A stretch of DNA of 64,000 bases, from contig OY757020.1 in NCBI GenBank assembly GCA_963580285.1, positions 98,707,497-98,771,496 on the forward strand, in the 5' to 3' direction. The notes beneath the pieces were generated by a model that ran no database searches, was not told the DNA's origin, and was given only the letters and a program-made list of their open reading frames with translations. A program made the position numbers and the translations under genes. The DNA is from Lucinisca nassula. Its lineage: Eukaryota > Mollusca > Bivalvia > Lucinida > Lucinidae. Positions 31,465-44,983 of this stretch are shown here, piece by piece (position 1 is the stretch's first letter; the number at the start of each line of letters is the position of its first letter).

Positions 31465-34360
31465 TAAAAGTAGGCAAACTAACAACCATTTATGATGCTT
31501 GTTTGAACACACTATACAAGAAGTACTGCGGCTTTTCGCAAGAAATGAACACAACAGAGCTCATAGTAAACTACCATAATGCCACCAGCGTTTTCAGCAC
31601 CACTCAAGCAGCTGGGGTATCAATGAGTCTAACATCAGCAGAAAAAGAAATTAAAAAAAACTCACGAACCCTGAGCGACTGTATTTTCAAACATACATAA
31701 AAATTCATCCGTTGGAATATCAGTCTCTGACAAGCATCGCTAAATCTCATTTAGTAAGCCTCAGAGAATTCATTTGATTTTCATGGTGGATAATCTTGTG
31801 CGAATTCAGTAATCAAAAGACCCAGCGAGTGCACCGAAGAAAACAATACGGCCTTGCCCTTACCAATAAGTGTTAAGAGTTTACCAAAGAATTCTAAAGA
31901 AACGGACTCATGGCACTGTGATAATTGTGATGGATCTCCAAACTGCATTTGCAAAGAAAATACGGAAATTGCTAAAGAGAATGCATTTAGCCTCTTTCTT
32001 TCATACACAGATGATGAGCAAACACAAAAGAATTTGTTCAAACTTGAACTCGTTTGGAGATTGAAATTTCTTGTTCAAGATAAGCTCATTAAACGCATGT
32101 TTGAGGCTGCAACAAAAAAAAACTACCGTCTGAATCTGTAGAAGCTGAGGAAGAAACTGATGACTTAGTTATAACTTTACAAAATGTAAGCCTTCATGAA
32201 GTGGATAGAATTTACGAGGAAGAAATTGAAGAGGGTGTTCAAGAAGATATTGACAAATTATCTTTGTCTCTACAGAATGCAAGGCTTCATGATAGTGACA
32301 GTTTTGAAACGGAAGGGGCTTCTTACACAGAAAAGTCAATACCTATGATGCAATTTGATGAAAACTTCTCTCCACACCCTAGCTTAATTGTTTCTGGTAT
32401 TGATGAAGCTGAAAACAGCATAACAATGGTGGATACGTGTCTGATGCAGACAGTGATGATACAGTTTCTGTGACCAGCTGTGAGATCGAACTTGATTCTG
32501 TAGAAATTGGTGACTTACTTTGTGGATGATGACTTTACAGCAAAGTCAAAGAGGGATATAGAAAAAAGGTAGTGCCAGGAAAACAACACTTCAACAATAT
32601 CCGAAAATGACTTCTCTTCTTTTAACAAATATCAAGTTCCCAATCTGCTGTGCAGACACCTTCCTCCAGCTATTGGCAAGGATGATGACATCAAGGTTAT
32701 AAAAGGAGTGATTGATGAAGTTTTCGTGAAAAGTGGCTATACTATACAAACTAGGCCAAGTAAAGATAAACTGTTGTTAGCTCCTGATCATAAAATCGCA
32801 AACAATGCCTTCAATCTTATGAAAGAACCCAAATATGAATGTCGTCTACCAGAGTTTCCAGTTCTGCATCTACTCAAGTCAAAGATTACAGACCTTATCA
32901 GTGCATAATAAGAAGCAGGAATCCTACAGATGCTTAAGTATATGAAGGACGATGAGGAAGAAACTGACTGGACAAAGCTAGTATCGCTGGCACAAATTGA
33001 AGGAGCAGCAAGAAATATCAGACGTCTGTCATTATCGTTACACGTGGCAATCTTCATTAGATTCGTGGAAAGACTTAACCCCATAGAAGCTTACAATCTT
33101 TGCCTCAATCTTGAAAAAAATACCAATTCAAGAACTAGAAGTGCAGTGAAATACAAGCAATGAAGACTTCATACAGTATGTTTCTCAGCGAAATGCAACA
33201 TTTTGCTTGCACCTTGAAATCATGAAACACTGCGACGAAATCGTTGACATTCAACTGTCAGAGAAGATAGGCGGTTCCCATGGATACAGTTCCAAGATGA
33301 TATTACGCAGAGGTGGCCTTAGCTTGTCAGAGAATTAAGGTCCCACAAATGCCTACGAATGGAATCCAAAGCCCCCTACTGAGTGTATTTTGGACATAGC
33401 AACTTCTGAAGCTTGCACATTCCTTGTGAAGAAATTCGTCTGCAAGACCAGTTTAGCAGGAACAACATCTACGGGCTGCCCTAGTCTTGACGGACCATCC
33501 GAGTTGAAGAAATTAAAAACCGGCAAAGGAACTACTGTCCAAAGGAAGAAATGTTAGCCACTCCACCCCAAAACAGAAAAGGAAGTCATAGAAGAAAAAA
33601 GACAGAAAGAAATGAAGAAAATGAACAAACTATCACAGCACTGCAGTTCAGTCATGAACACTTGTCAAGCAATAGTAAATCCTGACGGTTCTAAGACATA
33701 CGTATCAAAGTCGAAAAGAATCAGAGATGCTATTACATATATTCTGTCTTTACATAAAGATACCAAGTTTTCCCCTGTAAAGGAAACGGTTGCAGCTGAA
33801 AGAGAAAGACAGTTATCTCAACTTAACAATGATGGATTACTCTTGAATGCGGTGGAAATTCCTGCACACGCTAAGGTTAATGTCAGAGTTGTGATAAAAT
33901 AGAGTTTGCAGGGGTTAAATTCAAAGCTTTTGTAAAGGATGGCCATGAGTATCTTGACTTCATCAAAACCAGCATCTTCAGATCCATTTTCAAGGACTTT
34001 CAAAACACACATCACATAATCGTCTGTGAGGAAAATATATGTTCACCCAAGATAGCTTCAAGTCCCTTACCAGACAAAAGAGAGAAAAAGAAGACAAAAT
34101 ATATGTGTATCACCTTAAAAGTGAAGAGGAGATGATAAGCATAGACATACAGCAGATCAGCTGTTACAAAAACACCAGAAGGAAGAAACTAGCAAGCTCT
34201 TTTCTTGCATCGCCAAAAGAAACTTTACAGCTTCAGAGAAACTGCATTGTTGATATTGATAGCGAATACCTTCTAAGTGGCGGTATTTGCACTGAAAAGA
34301 ATAAACACCCGTGCAATCAGTATGCCATTCCACTTCGAATTCGTTTTGAGAATGACGGGA
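31465..34360 (+). pseudogene. Large decayed gene, segment 2
   Basis: Resumes with coding-like sequence (KLTTIYDACLNTLYKKYCGF) and continues in broken frames: 31850-32140 with a Cys-rich HCDNCDGSPNCICK stretch, a low-complexity acidic region at 32150-32470, 32700-33160 (LPEFPVLHLLKSKITDL, then LNPIEAYNLCLNLEKN), 33160-33310, 33612-33902, and 34039-34360. At least eight stops or frameshifts separate these blocks, yet their order suggests one polypeptide of over 900 residues. The final codons read ENDG, which are also the target duplication of the LINE inserted next. The whole looks like a large multi-domain protein of unknown function that occurs as predicted protein in marine invertebrates; that last statement is from memory and needs a search. 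Confidence 0.6.
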
Positions 34361-37300
34361 TGATGATGATGATTTCGTGTGCAACAACGCTTCAACCCTC
34401 TTTGTGGGTCATAAGCGTCAAACGGTTAATGGTTAAACGGCAAGAAGAATTATGAAGATATTAAAAGTAAAAAAAAAATCAGAATGATAATGTATAAAAA
34501 TCTGAAACAGTTAAATCCTACGAAAAATTCCAATTTCTTTTAAGAATAAAACAACATCATCAACAGATATATCTTGAAACAGTTGTTGCAAAGTGTCAGC
34601 TTTGAAATATAAGCCACGTGAGTGTGAAAAGTTAACACAGTCAATTAAGATATGTCTCACAGTGAATGGCTGATCACATCCTACACAAGAAGGCTGATCA
34701 TCACCATCAAAAACACAAGAATGATTAACTCTAGTATGGCCAATGCGCAGTCGTGTTAACACCACATCCTCTTTCCTGGAAAACTGTGGAGGAGAGCATT
34801 TTGTTCCAACGACAGGTTTAACGGCACTGAGTTTGTTATTTATTGCACGGTCCCATTCGCCTTGCTATTACGACAAGATGTATCTGTTGATAAAATGCCT
34901 AAAATTATTAAAAAGAATTTAAAAAAACCCAGACGGATCAAGATTGAGCGATTCCTTTGCTTTCTTGTCAGCATATTCATTGCCGACAATGCCGACATGG
35001 CCCGGAAGCCAACAAAACAAGATTTGGTGTGTTTTTGAAACCCCACGATGTTTTTCAATCAACTTTTGTATTTGAGGATTTTTAGATGATGAATGGTCTA
35101 AAGTCTTAAGCACAGAAAGTGAATCAGAAAATATAATTGCATTTTGAAATGTTGAAGAACTGATAAAATCTTAAGCTAGGTATATTGCTTTGGCTTCAGC
35201 TGTAAAATAGATGAACCATCTGGAAGCCGCAAGGTTTGGTGCGTATCTTGAGAAATATACGCACAGCCAACTTTTTCTCCTTCTTTGGAACCATCAGCAT
35301 AGACCCGTTGGTAATCATCATAACGTGACTGCAGTACCCGGAAGTTTTATTTGAGTAGCAATGGATTTGATTCGGATTTTTGCCATCATGTAAGTCAAAC
35401 AGAATAGAAGGTCCTTTAATACGCCAAGATGGAACTTCGGCCGTTTCATGTTTTTGAATATCCTCAAGGTCGACACCCGAACCCTCCAGCAGTAGTAAAA
35501 TACGTTATCCAAAAGGCTCGGCTGCTGTGTGTTTAGTTTCATTCTTACCTACAGATTCAGGTGGAACTGAAATTTTGGATGCCGGGTTAGATGGATTAGC
35601 AGCAAGTCTGATAGCATACTGAAGAGAAAGTTTCTCTCTGCGCGACGTTAAAGATGGCCCACCTGCTTCTACATAAAGGCTTAATACGGGAGAAGTACGG
35701 AAGGCTCCCATAGCCAGACGAAGGCCTTGGTGATGGATAGTATCCAAAAATTTTAAATAGGACCTTCTGGCAGAACCATAAACAACAGACCCAAAATCTA
35801 ATTTAGATCTTATTAAAGACCGGTAAAGATGTAATAAAGTATATTGATCTGCTCCCAAACTTGTATGAGCTAAAACTTTCAAAAGATTCACAGCTTTTAA
35901 GCATTTCGTTTTAAAATATTTAATATGGGGAATAAAAGAGAACTTTTGATCAAATATGTCCCCAAGAAATTTGGCTTCTTCAACAACAGGAATTTGTGAT
36001 CCGTATAAAACAGGGAAGGATGTTCGTGTTTCTTCCGTAACTTACAAAAATGAACGCACTGCGTTTTCGAATTGGAGAACCTGAAACCATTTTTATCAGT
36101 CCATTCTTCTATTCTTTTAAAATTTCGTTGTAACTTTCGTTCAATTGTTATTATATTTTTTGAACGGTAACATATACAAAAATCATCAACATACAATGAA
36201 CAATCAATTTTGTCGTCCAAATAGCGTAGTTGAAAGAATACTACCTTGTGGGACACTCTGTTCTTGGTCATAGAGATCTGACACGGTAGATCCCACACGC
36301 ACCTGAAACATGCGCTCCCCTAAAAAGCTTTCATTAAAACTAGGAAGTTTTCCTCGTAAGCCAATGTTATGGAGATCTTTCAATATTCCATAACGCCATG
36401 TTGTATCATATGCTTTCTCCAAGTCGAAAAAGACAGCTACTACGTGTTCTTTGTTAATAAAAGCATTTCGTATAAAGATTTATATTCTTATTAAATTGTC
36501 GTTGGTACTACGTTCCGAACGAAAACCTGACTGATATTCTGAAATGAGGTTGTTGGACCCTAAGTACCAGACTGATCTCTTGTTTATCATTCTCTCCATC
36601 TCTTGTTTATCATTCTCTCCGAAGTTTTACTCAAACAACTTGTCGAAGCTATCGGACGATAATTTGTAGGTTCTGCATGATCTTTCCCTGGTTTTGGAAT
36701 TGGTACAACTGTAGCTAAACGCCAGCTCTCAGAACAGACCCCCCGTTTCCCAAATATTATTAAAGACATCTAACAGTGTTGAAAGAGAACTTTTTGGCAA
36801 ATGCTTAAGCATCTGATAATGAATTTCATAGGGACCGGTTGCCGTATCATGTGATTTTTCAATGGCTTCAACTAGTTCGGATAAGCTGAAAGGCTTATTG
36901 TATTCTTCGTGATTGAGGGGTTTAAAGTTTAGATTTCTTTCCTGTTGGTCCTTTTTGAAATTTCTAAAAGTGTCAGAATAATTTCGCGATGTTGAATTTC
37001 TCAAATGTGTAAAACTAGGGGACCTTGTTTTTCCTGAAATGTTTCGTACCATATCCCAAACCTTTCTAATGGTGGTTTTGTAGTAGTTTTGAAACATATT
37101 CCCTCCATGACTTTCGTTTTGAAGCCCGGATTGTTCGCCGAGCTTAGCTCTGAAAACTTTAACGTCATTTAGTTTTTCCGTAGTTGGACTTTGCAGAACT
37201 TATTTAAAGCTTGCTTGCGTTTCTGGATAGCTTCTTTACAGTCATTATTAAACCACGGCTTGCTTTTCTTAGTATTTAGAGAGGTCTTCGGAATGCATTG

Positions 37301-37616
37301 TTTTGATATTTTAATAAGCGTCAGATGATTCATTAAAGTGAGCAATTGATAACTCTTCTTCGCATAAATTATGGAATAATTCCCAATCGGCTTTATTCAT
37401 TTTCCATTTTTGATTACATTCCTCATCCGGTTCGTTTATGCTCTCAAGTATAACAGGGAAGTGATCACTTCCGCACTGATCATCATAGACAGACCAGTCG
37501 GAGTCTAATTAGAGAGATGGGTGACACAAAGAGAGATCTAAAGAAGACACTTGACCTGTCGCAGGGTGAAGGTAAGTATAAGATTTATCATTCATTAAGC
37601 AAAGATCATTCTTTGC

Positions 37617-37957
37617 AATAAAAAAAAATCAAAAATGAGTTCCTTTAAGAGCAATGAAAACATTCATTAGAAAGAATATGGGCCATACTACGTAGTTTCG
37701 GCTAATAAAGCCTCATCAGTGACCCTGTAATGATCCGGCAAAGAAAGCCAGAGGAAACGTACTGCAATTTTGCGAATTTCGAATAGGCAGTCGATTCAAA
37801 GACTGATATAAATCAAATTGGGGTCCAAATACTTAAAAACCTGTCTAGAATCGAGTTTTAACCAATAATTTATTTCTGATATTTCTCGAATATTCACGAT
37901 GATCTCAAAGGACCAAAAGTAAAATATAAACTGCACTATGGTTCTATGCACTATAAT
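37617..37957. other. About 340-bp insertion in the old LINE, origin unknown
   Basis: In the intact LINE the sequence reads GCAATAAAATCTTCAATAAG. Here about 340 extra bases lie between GCAATA and ATCTTCAATAAG. The insert has no terminal repeats I can see and no match elsewhere in this window. Contains ATGAGGCTTTATTAGCC-type segments in complement. Not classified. Confidence 0.6.
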
Positions 37958-38302
37958 CTTCAATAAGTGCTCCTCTGTTGTTGTTATCTTTACAACCCCA
38001 TAGAATGTTGGGACCATTGAAGTCGCCAACTAAAATATATGGCGATGGAAGTTGAGTCAAGATGTTTGGTCTCTAACGAAAATGAAGGTGGTATATATAG
38101 AGAACAAATTGTAGTGTCTTTATCTAGAGAAACCGATACTGCTACTGCTTATAGGTCTGTCTTTAATTTGATCTCTCTTTGTGGTAAACATGATTCAACA
38201 AAAATTGAACTGCCATCAGATGGTTTGTTATCATCAGAATAGATATAGTTATATGTACTGAAACCCCTGACATCAATATTGTCATCAGTTTTCATAAAGG
38301 TA

Positions 38303-39267
38303 AACAACAAGAATTCCGCCGAAGGCTATATCAAGCCTGTGGGGGCTCAAAGTCACCGAACAATGACATCTAGGCCAAGATCAAACATAGATGTTTGCAT
38401 AAAAGGCTTGTTCTAAGTATCATTAATGAAGTTCAAATAATTCTTGAGAAATGAACTTAACCATTAGGGTGAACGCTAGGGAGGTGGCAATATTTTACAA
38501 AGTCACTGCACCATGAAATGTAGGTCTAGGTCAAATATGGATGCTTGCATTTAAGTTGCCATGCCGAGATATAAGTTTGTACCAAGTATCATTAATGAAG
38601 CTCTTATGGTTCTTGAGAAATTAACTTGAGCAGTAGGGTGAACGCTTGGGTGGTCGCAATATTTTACAAAGTCAGTGAACCATGAAATTTAGGTCAAGGT
38701 CAACTATGGATGCTTGCATTGATGTTGCCATCCACAGATTCAAGTTTGTACCAAATATCATTAAAGAAGCTCTTATAGTTCTTGAGAAATAAGCTTGACC
38801 ATTAGGGTAAACGCTAGGGTGGTCGCAATATTTTACAAAATCAGTGAACCATGAACTGTAGGTCAAGGTGAAATATTGATGCTTACATGTAAGTTGCCAA
38901 CCCCAGACACAAGTTTATATGAAGTATCATTAATGAGGCTCTAATAGTTCTTGAGAAATAAACTTGACCAGTAGGGTGAACGCTAGGGTGGTCGCAATAT
39001 TTTACAAAGTCAGTGAACCATGAAATGTAGGCCAAGGTCAAATATGGATGCTTGCATGTAAGTTGTCATCCCCAGACACAAGTTTATAACAAGTTTCATT
39101 AATGAAGCTCTTATAGTTCTTGAGAATTAAACTTGTCCATTAGGGTGAACGCTAGAGTGGTCGCAAATGTTGACGCCTTGACGAACGGACGGGCGAACGG
39201 ACGAACGAACGGACAGAAAACCGGGCGCCTATATCGCGCCATGCTAATAGCAGGCGCGACAAAAAAA
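38303..39267. mobile_element. Pearl/HINE-like element inside the LINE endonuclease
   Basis: Same family as 15164-15957: start ACAAGAATTCCGCCGAAGGC, about five 150-bp repeats (GTGAACGCTAGGGTGGTCGC), a (GGACGAAC)n tract and end GGCGCGACAAAAA. It separates the first codons of the LINE ORF2 (IQWNCRGLKSN at 39268 onward) from the rest. Inserted in an A-rich stretch. Confidence 0.85.
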
Positions 39268-40957
39268 AACAAAAACGATGGGTTTAATAAAGAAATAAGT
39301 AATAAGAGTTCATTATAATTTGATTTAAGACCTCGACAATTCCATTGTATTATTTTGTGTTTTAAATCCATTTTATGGAGTAATATTTATAAGACTAGAA
39401 ACTATTTTGGAGGTGCAATTGGTGATATCGATCTGCTACAACCATCTCGTGGTGTTGTTGACCTCGATCTGTTATTGCCACTTCGTGCTGATGGTGTTCC
39501 AGTGAACTCCATATCACTGTCACTCAAATATCCGAATCTGTTCTGATATTGTATATTGTCTCTTTCCATTTTACGTTGTCTGTCTGTTTATTTTTGAGAA
39601 GTTGTTTTTGTTGTTGTTTTTTTAAATCGTTTTTCATCGATTCTTTGATCAGACCCCAGTCGAATTTCTCTTTTACATGCGGCGCTGGCTTCGGTCCGGT
39701 CGCTGTCGACCGAGCAACCGGAGCAACCTGGATTGCGCCATTTGATAAACTGGTTGAACTTTGTGGTGCTGGAGTGGATTTACTCCATGCACCAGATTTT
39801 TTCAGTTCAGCTATGCACATGATTCAACAGTCTGTGTTGCGGAGCTGTAAACTTTTACACCAGCACCCTTTGTGATGCTGGCGTAACTGGTGACTGGTGT
39901 TGTGTATCACTCTTCAACAATTTTCCGCGCTTCTGGGAATGTTATCCACCTTTGGTATTTGACAGTGAGTATTTCTTTTTCATTTTTCCATGCCGAGCAA
40001 TCTCGAGGGAAAATAGCATGCTTGCCACCACAAAATTGACTCATTTTGGCCTCATTCTTACAGTTTTGATGATTGTCGACATGTTTGTCTTTACCACAAT
40101 TTGGACAGAGTTGTTTCTTCTGACATCTGCTTTCGTGGTGGCCAAAAACCTGACACGAGTAACATCTGAGAGGGTTTAATATATATACATCTACGTTAAC
40201 TGAAAGATATGCTACTTTGATTTTCTTGGACAGAACTGGTGTATTAAAAGTAAACACGTAAGTACCTGTTGGCTTCAATACACCACCTCTTCGAACTTTG
40301 ATGTTACGTACACCAATGACGCATTCCGATCTAAAGTTATCAATTATCTCTGCATCGCTGCAAGGACGGAGCTCTGGGCTGCGGATAACACCTTTACATG
40401 AATTAAGTGTATTATGCAGAGATACTTTGACCTTGAGATCGAAGAGCTTGTGGTACCAAGCAGGCTTTTCACCTGCTGTTCTCTCTCGACTTCTATTAGA
40501 AGATCACCTGACTTAAGTTTTTTTATGCTTTTGGGTTGTTCGGCAATGGACACTATGCTATTTTCTATCATGAGTGGTGATAAACTTGACACAGTGCGAG
40601 TATCTTCGCCTGAGGTCATTACCAAGAAGCGTGGAAAATGTGTTAGCTTTGGTGCTGCAGACTGCTGGCTAGACTGTTCACTAGACTGTTGACTATCCTG
40701 CTGACTGGGATCCTCCGATTCGGATGAATCCTCGTCTTTCTTACGTTTAGGTGCGTTGCGGTTATTTTTTCCATTCCTCATGAGGAATATATCAGAGTTT
40801 CGTCCCAAGTGCTCTCCGCCCTCATTGGAGCCATACAAGGGAACACCATAATGGAGTGGTTATCCAACTCGCACGTGTTAGAGATACACGTTAGATATAC
40901 TCGCATAAACAAAATGCCTTTACAATTGGTCCGTTTGGCCACCGCCTTCTAGAGATA

Positions 40958-43576
40958 AACAAGAGGGCCCAGAGGGCCCTGGTTCGCTCACCTGATCCAA
41001 TGTATAATAGGTGGGCCCCGGGCGGGGTCAATTTTGGCCCCAGGGCTATAATTCGAACAATCTTGGTAGAGGTCCACACGATGAAGCTTCATATCGAATA
41101 TGAAAGACCTGGGCTTTGTGGTTTCAGAGAAGAAGATTTTAAAGGTTTATCCTGCATAAAGAAGTCTATGTAAAACAAGATTTTCCCTAAATAAGTCTAT
41201 GTAAAACCAAAGGGCCCCGGAGCGGGGGCATTTTGGCCCCAGGGCTATAATTTGAACAATCTTGGTAGAGGTCCACTAGTGAAGCTTCATAATAAATATA
41301 AAAGACCTAAGCCTTGTGGTTTCAGAGAAGAAGATTTTTAAATATTTTCCCTATATAAGTCTATCTAAAACCAAAGGGCCATATGGCAGGGGCATTTTTG
41401 GTCTAAGGGCTATAATTTGAACAATCTTGGTAGAGGTCCACTAGCTGAAGCTTCATAACAAATATCAAAGACCTAAGCCTTGTGGTTTCAAAGAAGAAGA
41501 ATTTTCAAGATTTTCCCTATATAAGTCTATGTAAAACCAAAGGGCCCCGGAGCGGGGGCATTTTTGGCCCCAGGGCTATAATTTGAACACTCTTGATAGA
41601 GGTCCACCAGATGAAGCTTCATATCAAATATCAAAGACCTGGGCCTTGCAGTTTCAGAATAGAAGATTTTTTAAAGATTTTCCCTATATAAGCCCATGTA
41701 AAACCAAAGGACCCTGGGGCGGGGGCATTTTTGGCCCCAGCACTTTAATTTGAACAATCTTGGTAGGGGTCCACTAGATGAATTTTCATATTAAATAGCA
41801 AAGACCTGGGCCTTGCAGTTTCAGAGAAGAAGATTTTTAAAGATTTTTCCCTATATAAGCCCATGTAAAACAAAAGGGCCCCTGGGCGGGGGCATTTTTG
41901 GCCCCAGCACTATAATTTGGACAGTCTTAGTAGGGGTCCACTAGATGAAGCTTCATACCAATTATCAATCACCTGGGCCTTGTGGTTTCAGAGAAGAAGA
42001 TTTTTAAAGATTTTCCCTATTTAAGCCCATGTAAAACCAAAGGGCCCCGGTGCGGGGGCATTTTTAGCTCCAGCACTTTAATTTGAACAATCTTGGTAGG
42101 GGTCCACTAGATGAAGCTTCATACCAAATACCAAAGACCTTGGCCTTGCAGTTTCAGAGAAGAAGATTTTCCCTATATAAGCCCATGTAAAACCAAAGGG
42201 CCCCGACGCGGGGGCATTTTCGGCCCAAGCACAATAATTTGAACAATCTTGGTAGGGGTCCACTAGATGAAGCTTCATACCAAATATCAAAGACCTGGGC
42301 CTTGCGGTTTCAGAGAAGAAGATTCTTAAAGATTTTCCCTATATAAGCCCATGTAAAACCAAAGGGCCCCGGTGCGGGGGCATTTTCGGCCACAGCACAA
42401 TAATTTGAACAATCTTGGTAGGGGTCCACTAGATGAAGCTTCATACTAACTATCAATGTCCTGGGCCTTGCGGTTTCAGAGAAGAAATTTTTTAAAGATT
42501 TTTGCCTAAATAAGCCCATGTAAAACCAAAGGGCCCCGGTGCGGGGGCATTTTCGGCCCCAGCACAATAATTTGAACAATCTTGGTAGTGGTCCACTAGA
42601 TGAAGCTTCATACCAAATATCAAAGACCTGGGCATTGTGGTTTCAGAGAAGATTTTTAAAGATTTTCCCTATATAAGCCCATGTAAAACCAAAGGGCCCG
42701 GTGCGGGGGCATTTTTAGCTCCAGCACTATAATTTGAACAAATAATGGTAGGGGTCCACTAGATGAAGCTTCATACCAAATATCAAAGGCATTGGCCTTG
42801 CGGTTTCAGAGAAGAAATTTTTTAAAGATTTTTGCCTAAATAAGCCCATGTAAAACCAAAGGGCCCCGGTGCGGGGGCATTTTCAGCCCCAGCACAATAA
42901 TTTGAACAATCTTGGTAGTGGTCCACTAGATGAAGCTTCATACCAAATATCAAAGACCTGGGCATTGTGGTTTCAGAGAAGATTTTTAAAGATTTTCCCT
43001 ATATAAGCCCATGTAAAACCAAAGGGCCCCGGTGCGGGGGCATTTTTAGCTCCAGCACTATAATTTGAACAAATAATGGTAGGGGTCCACTAGATGAAGC
43101 TTCATACCAAATATCAAAGACATGGGCCTTGCGCTTTCAGAGAAGAAGATTTTTCAAGATTTTGCCTATATAAGCCCATGTAAAACCAAAGGACCCCGGT
43201 GCGGGGGCATTTTCTGCCCCAGCACAATAATTTGAACAATCTTGGTAGGGGTTCACTAGATGAAGCTTCATACTAAATATCAATGACCTGGGCTTTGCGG
43301 TTTCAGAGAAGATTTTTTAAGTTTTCGATGAAAAAAAATATATTTTTGGCTCCTGTGACCTATATGTGCAACGGACCGGAACCATTTGAACAACTTTGAA
43401 AGGGGTACACCTAAGGATCATTCCTGTGAAGTTTGGTCAAAATCTGATCAGTGGTTTAGGAGGAGATGTCGTTTGAAGAAAAAGTTTACGGACGGACGCA
43501 CGCACGCACGGACGTACGACGGACAAAAAGTGATCCCAAAAGCTCACCTTGTCACTATGTGACAGGTGAGCTAAAA
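40958..43576. mobile_element. HINE-like element with about 14 core repeats in the old LINE 5' UTR
   Basis: Left end AAGAGGGCCCAGAGGGCCCT then GCTCACCTGA. About fourteen repeats of roughly 165 bp (AACCAAAGGGCCCCGG, TTTGAACAATCTTGGTAGGG, GATGAAGCTTCATACC). Then GGACGGACGCACGCACG and a right end CAGGTGAGCTAAAAAG. Left GCTCACCTG- and right CAGGTGAGC form a subterminal inverted repeat. The LINE 5' UTR flanks are continuous across it when compared with 58270-58280. Non-autonomous; no helicase. Confidence 0.85.
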
Positions 43577-43946
43577 AGATAGAAAAGGGTAAGGTAAATG
43601 GGCCTATGGTTGGTATCAGGAAAGATACTAAAACAATGGAAAAGAAAGCAAAGAGGTATCTCCAGGGCTTGGCGCGACCAGCCGATTGACCGTGCCGGAC
43701 TACACGGCCACCCGTCTACACCGAAAAGCCAGGCCAAAGAGGCGTGTTGGGTACCTGAAGCACCGCCACCTCAGGTAACCCTCAACCTCCAGGATCCCTT
43801 CTTCCGGCTTACAGGACGCCAACCACGGCAAACGTATGGTACTTCCTTTAGCTCTTCCCAATGGGTACAGAGACCACAGCGGCAATGTGCCCAGTGGGAA
43901 TTGAGCTCCCAGGGTCACGTCAAGGCAGGAAGTCTAATACCTGGGG

Positions 43947-44983
43947 GAGAATGACGGGAAGCTGAAACAAACAACAAAAATACATAACATGAAACAAAGA
44001 AAAGGCGAAGAGGAGCTAGCACAGGCTGACTGGTTGCCTTATGTTATTACAGAACTTGGTGAGAATGATGCTGTTTTAAGCTACGTGACATCAGGTGACA
44101 TAGATACACTACATATTCAACTATTATCTGTTAGTTTGTACTGGCCTCGCCTTCCAAACAGGAAGTTTAAACATCAAGTGTACCTATATCTCAAAAAGCC
44201 TGCAAGAGAAAGCAACCCTGACATCTTTTCTATAACCAGAATAGCTGAAAGACTGGAAGTTGACTACAGTAACCGTGACATTGCAATATTAATAGCTCTA
44301 TGCTTATCATTTGGTGGGAATGATTTCATTCCAAAGTTTCATGGTATATCCCACCCACAGTGGATGGGAGCGATAATCGATAATAAATACTTTTGCCACA
44401 ACCTGTTCACAGTAACAAGAAATCAACAAACGGGTGTAGTAGAGCAGGTGTGTCTAAATGAAGAAATTTACACCAGTGTTCTAAAGAAGTTGTACAGTCC
44501 CAAGACAGTTGACGAGACCAAACTCACATTTGAAGAAGTTAGACAGCGGAGTATTAAGTTACCAGGTAAGGAAATCAGAAACCCTTAGCTCTGGCTGCCA
44601 CCATTGTCTGCGATTAGACAGGTAGCCTGTGTGATAAAGAGTTATATTCAATATATGATGACTGTCTGCAAGCCAGAAGCAGATCTTCCAGATTTTATAG
44701 GTAATGTGGGGTTACGCCAAAATAATGATGGTGAGATCGTGTATGATTTTGGTGAGGATGTCCGCTACAACAATGAAGAAGATTTACTTATACTGTCGGA
44801 TATAGCACTTCAAGAGAAAGTTGTCCAATGTCAAGCTAGTGTACAAAGACAAGCACGTAAAAAGAGGGATCTATCGAAGAAAAAGTGGGGATATTGTAAT
44901 GGTCTTCGTCGTCCCTACATACATCCGTCCGTCCATCGTACCAGATAACTCCTCCTAGACGGTTATAGATAGAAACTTGAAAG
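43947..44983 (+). pseudogene. Large decayed gene, segment 3 (nuclease-like C-terminal domain)
   Basis: Starts with the target-duplicated codons ENDG in the same frame as segment 2, so the LINE insertion once split a continuous frame. It includes NMKQRKGEEELAQADWL, then VTSGDIDTLHIQLLSVSLYWP and ALCLSFGGNDFIPKFHGISH. The GGND-F-P signature with a following G and the upstream SGDID acidic motif recall the PIN/XPG (FEN/XRN-like) nuclease fold; this is inference from motifs. An in-frame TAG at 44586-44588 interrupts the reading frame between RNP and LWLPPLSAIRQ, after which the same frame stays open to 44948. Probably a nonsense mutation of a Gln/Lys-type codon. Confidence 0.65.

Larger units (their letters stand above)
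34361..43946 (-). mobile_element. Old LINE copy (I/Nimb-like), with nested insertions
   Basis: Full length from a (CAT)n 3' tail at 34361 to a 5' end CTCCCCCAGGTATTAGACTT at 43946. It is flanked by a 13-bp target duplication GAGAATGACGGGA at 34348-34360 and 43947-43959. It is collinear with the copy at 52914-58645 except for three insertions (37617-37957, 38303-39267, 40958-43576) and a 34-bp deletion near 36218 just after the YVDD motif. Many frameshifts in ORF2 (remaining pieces at 34511-36298, 36204-36422, 36587-37097). ORF1 relic at 39370-40838 keeps CCHC-type cysteines. Not functional. Confidence 0.9.
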
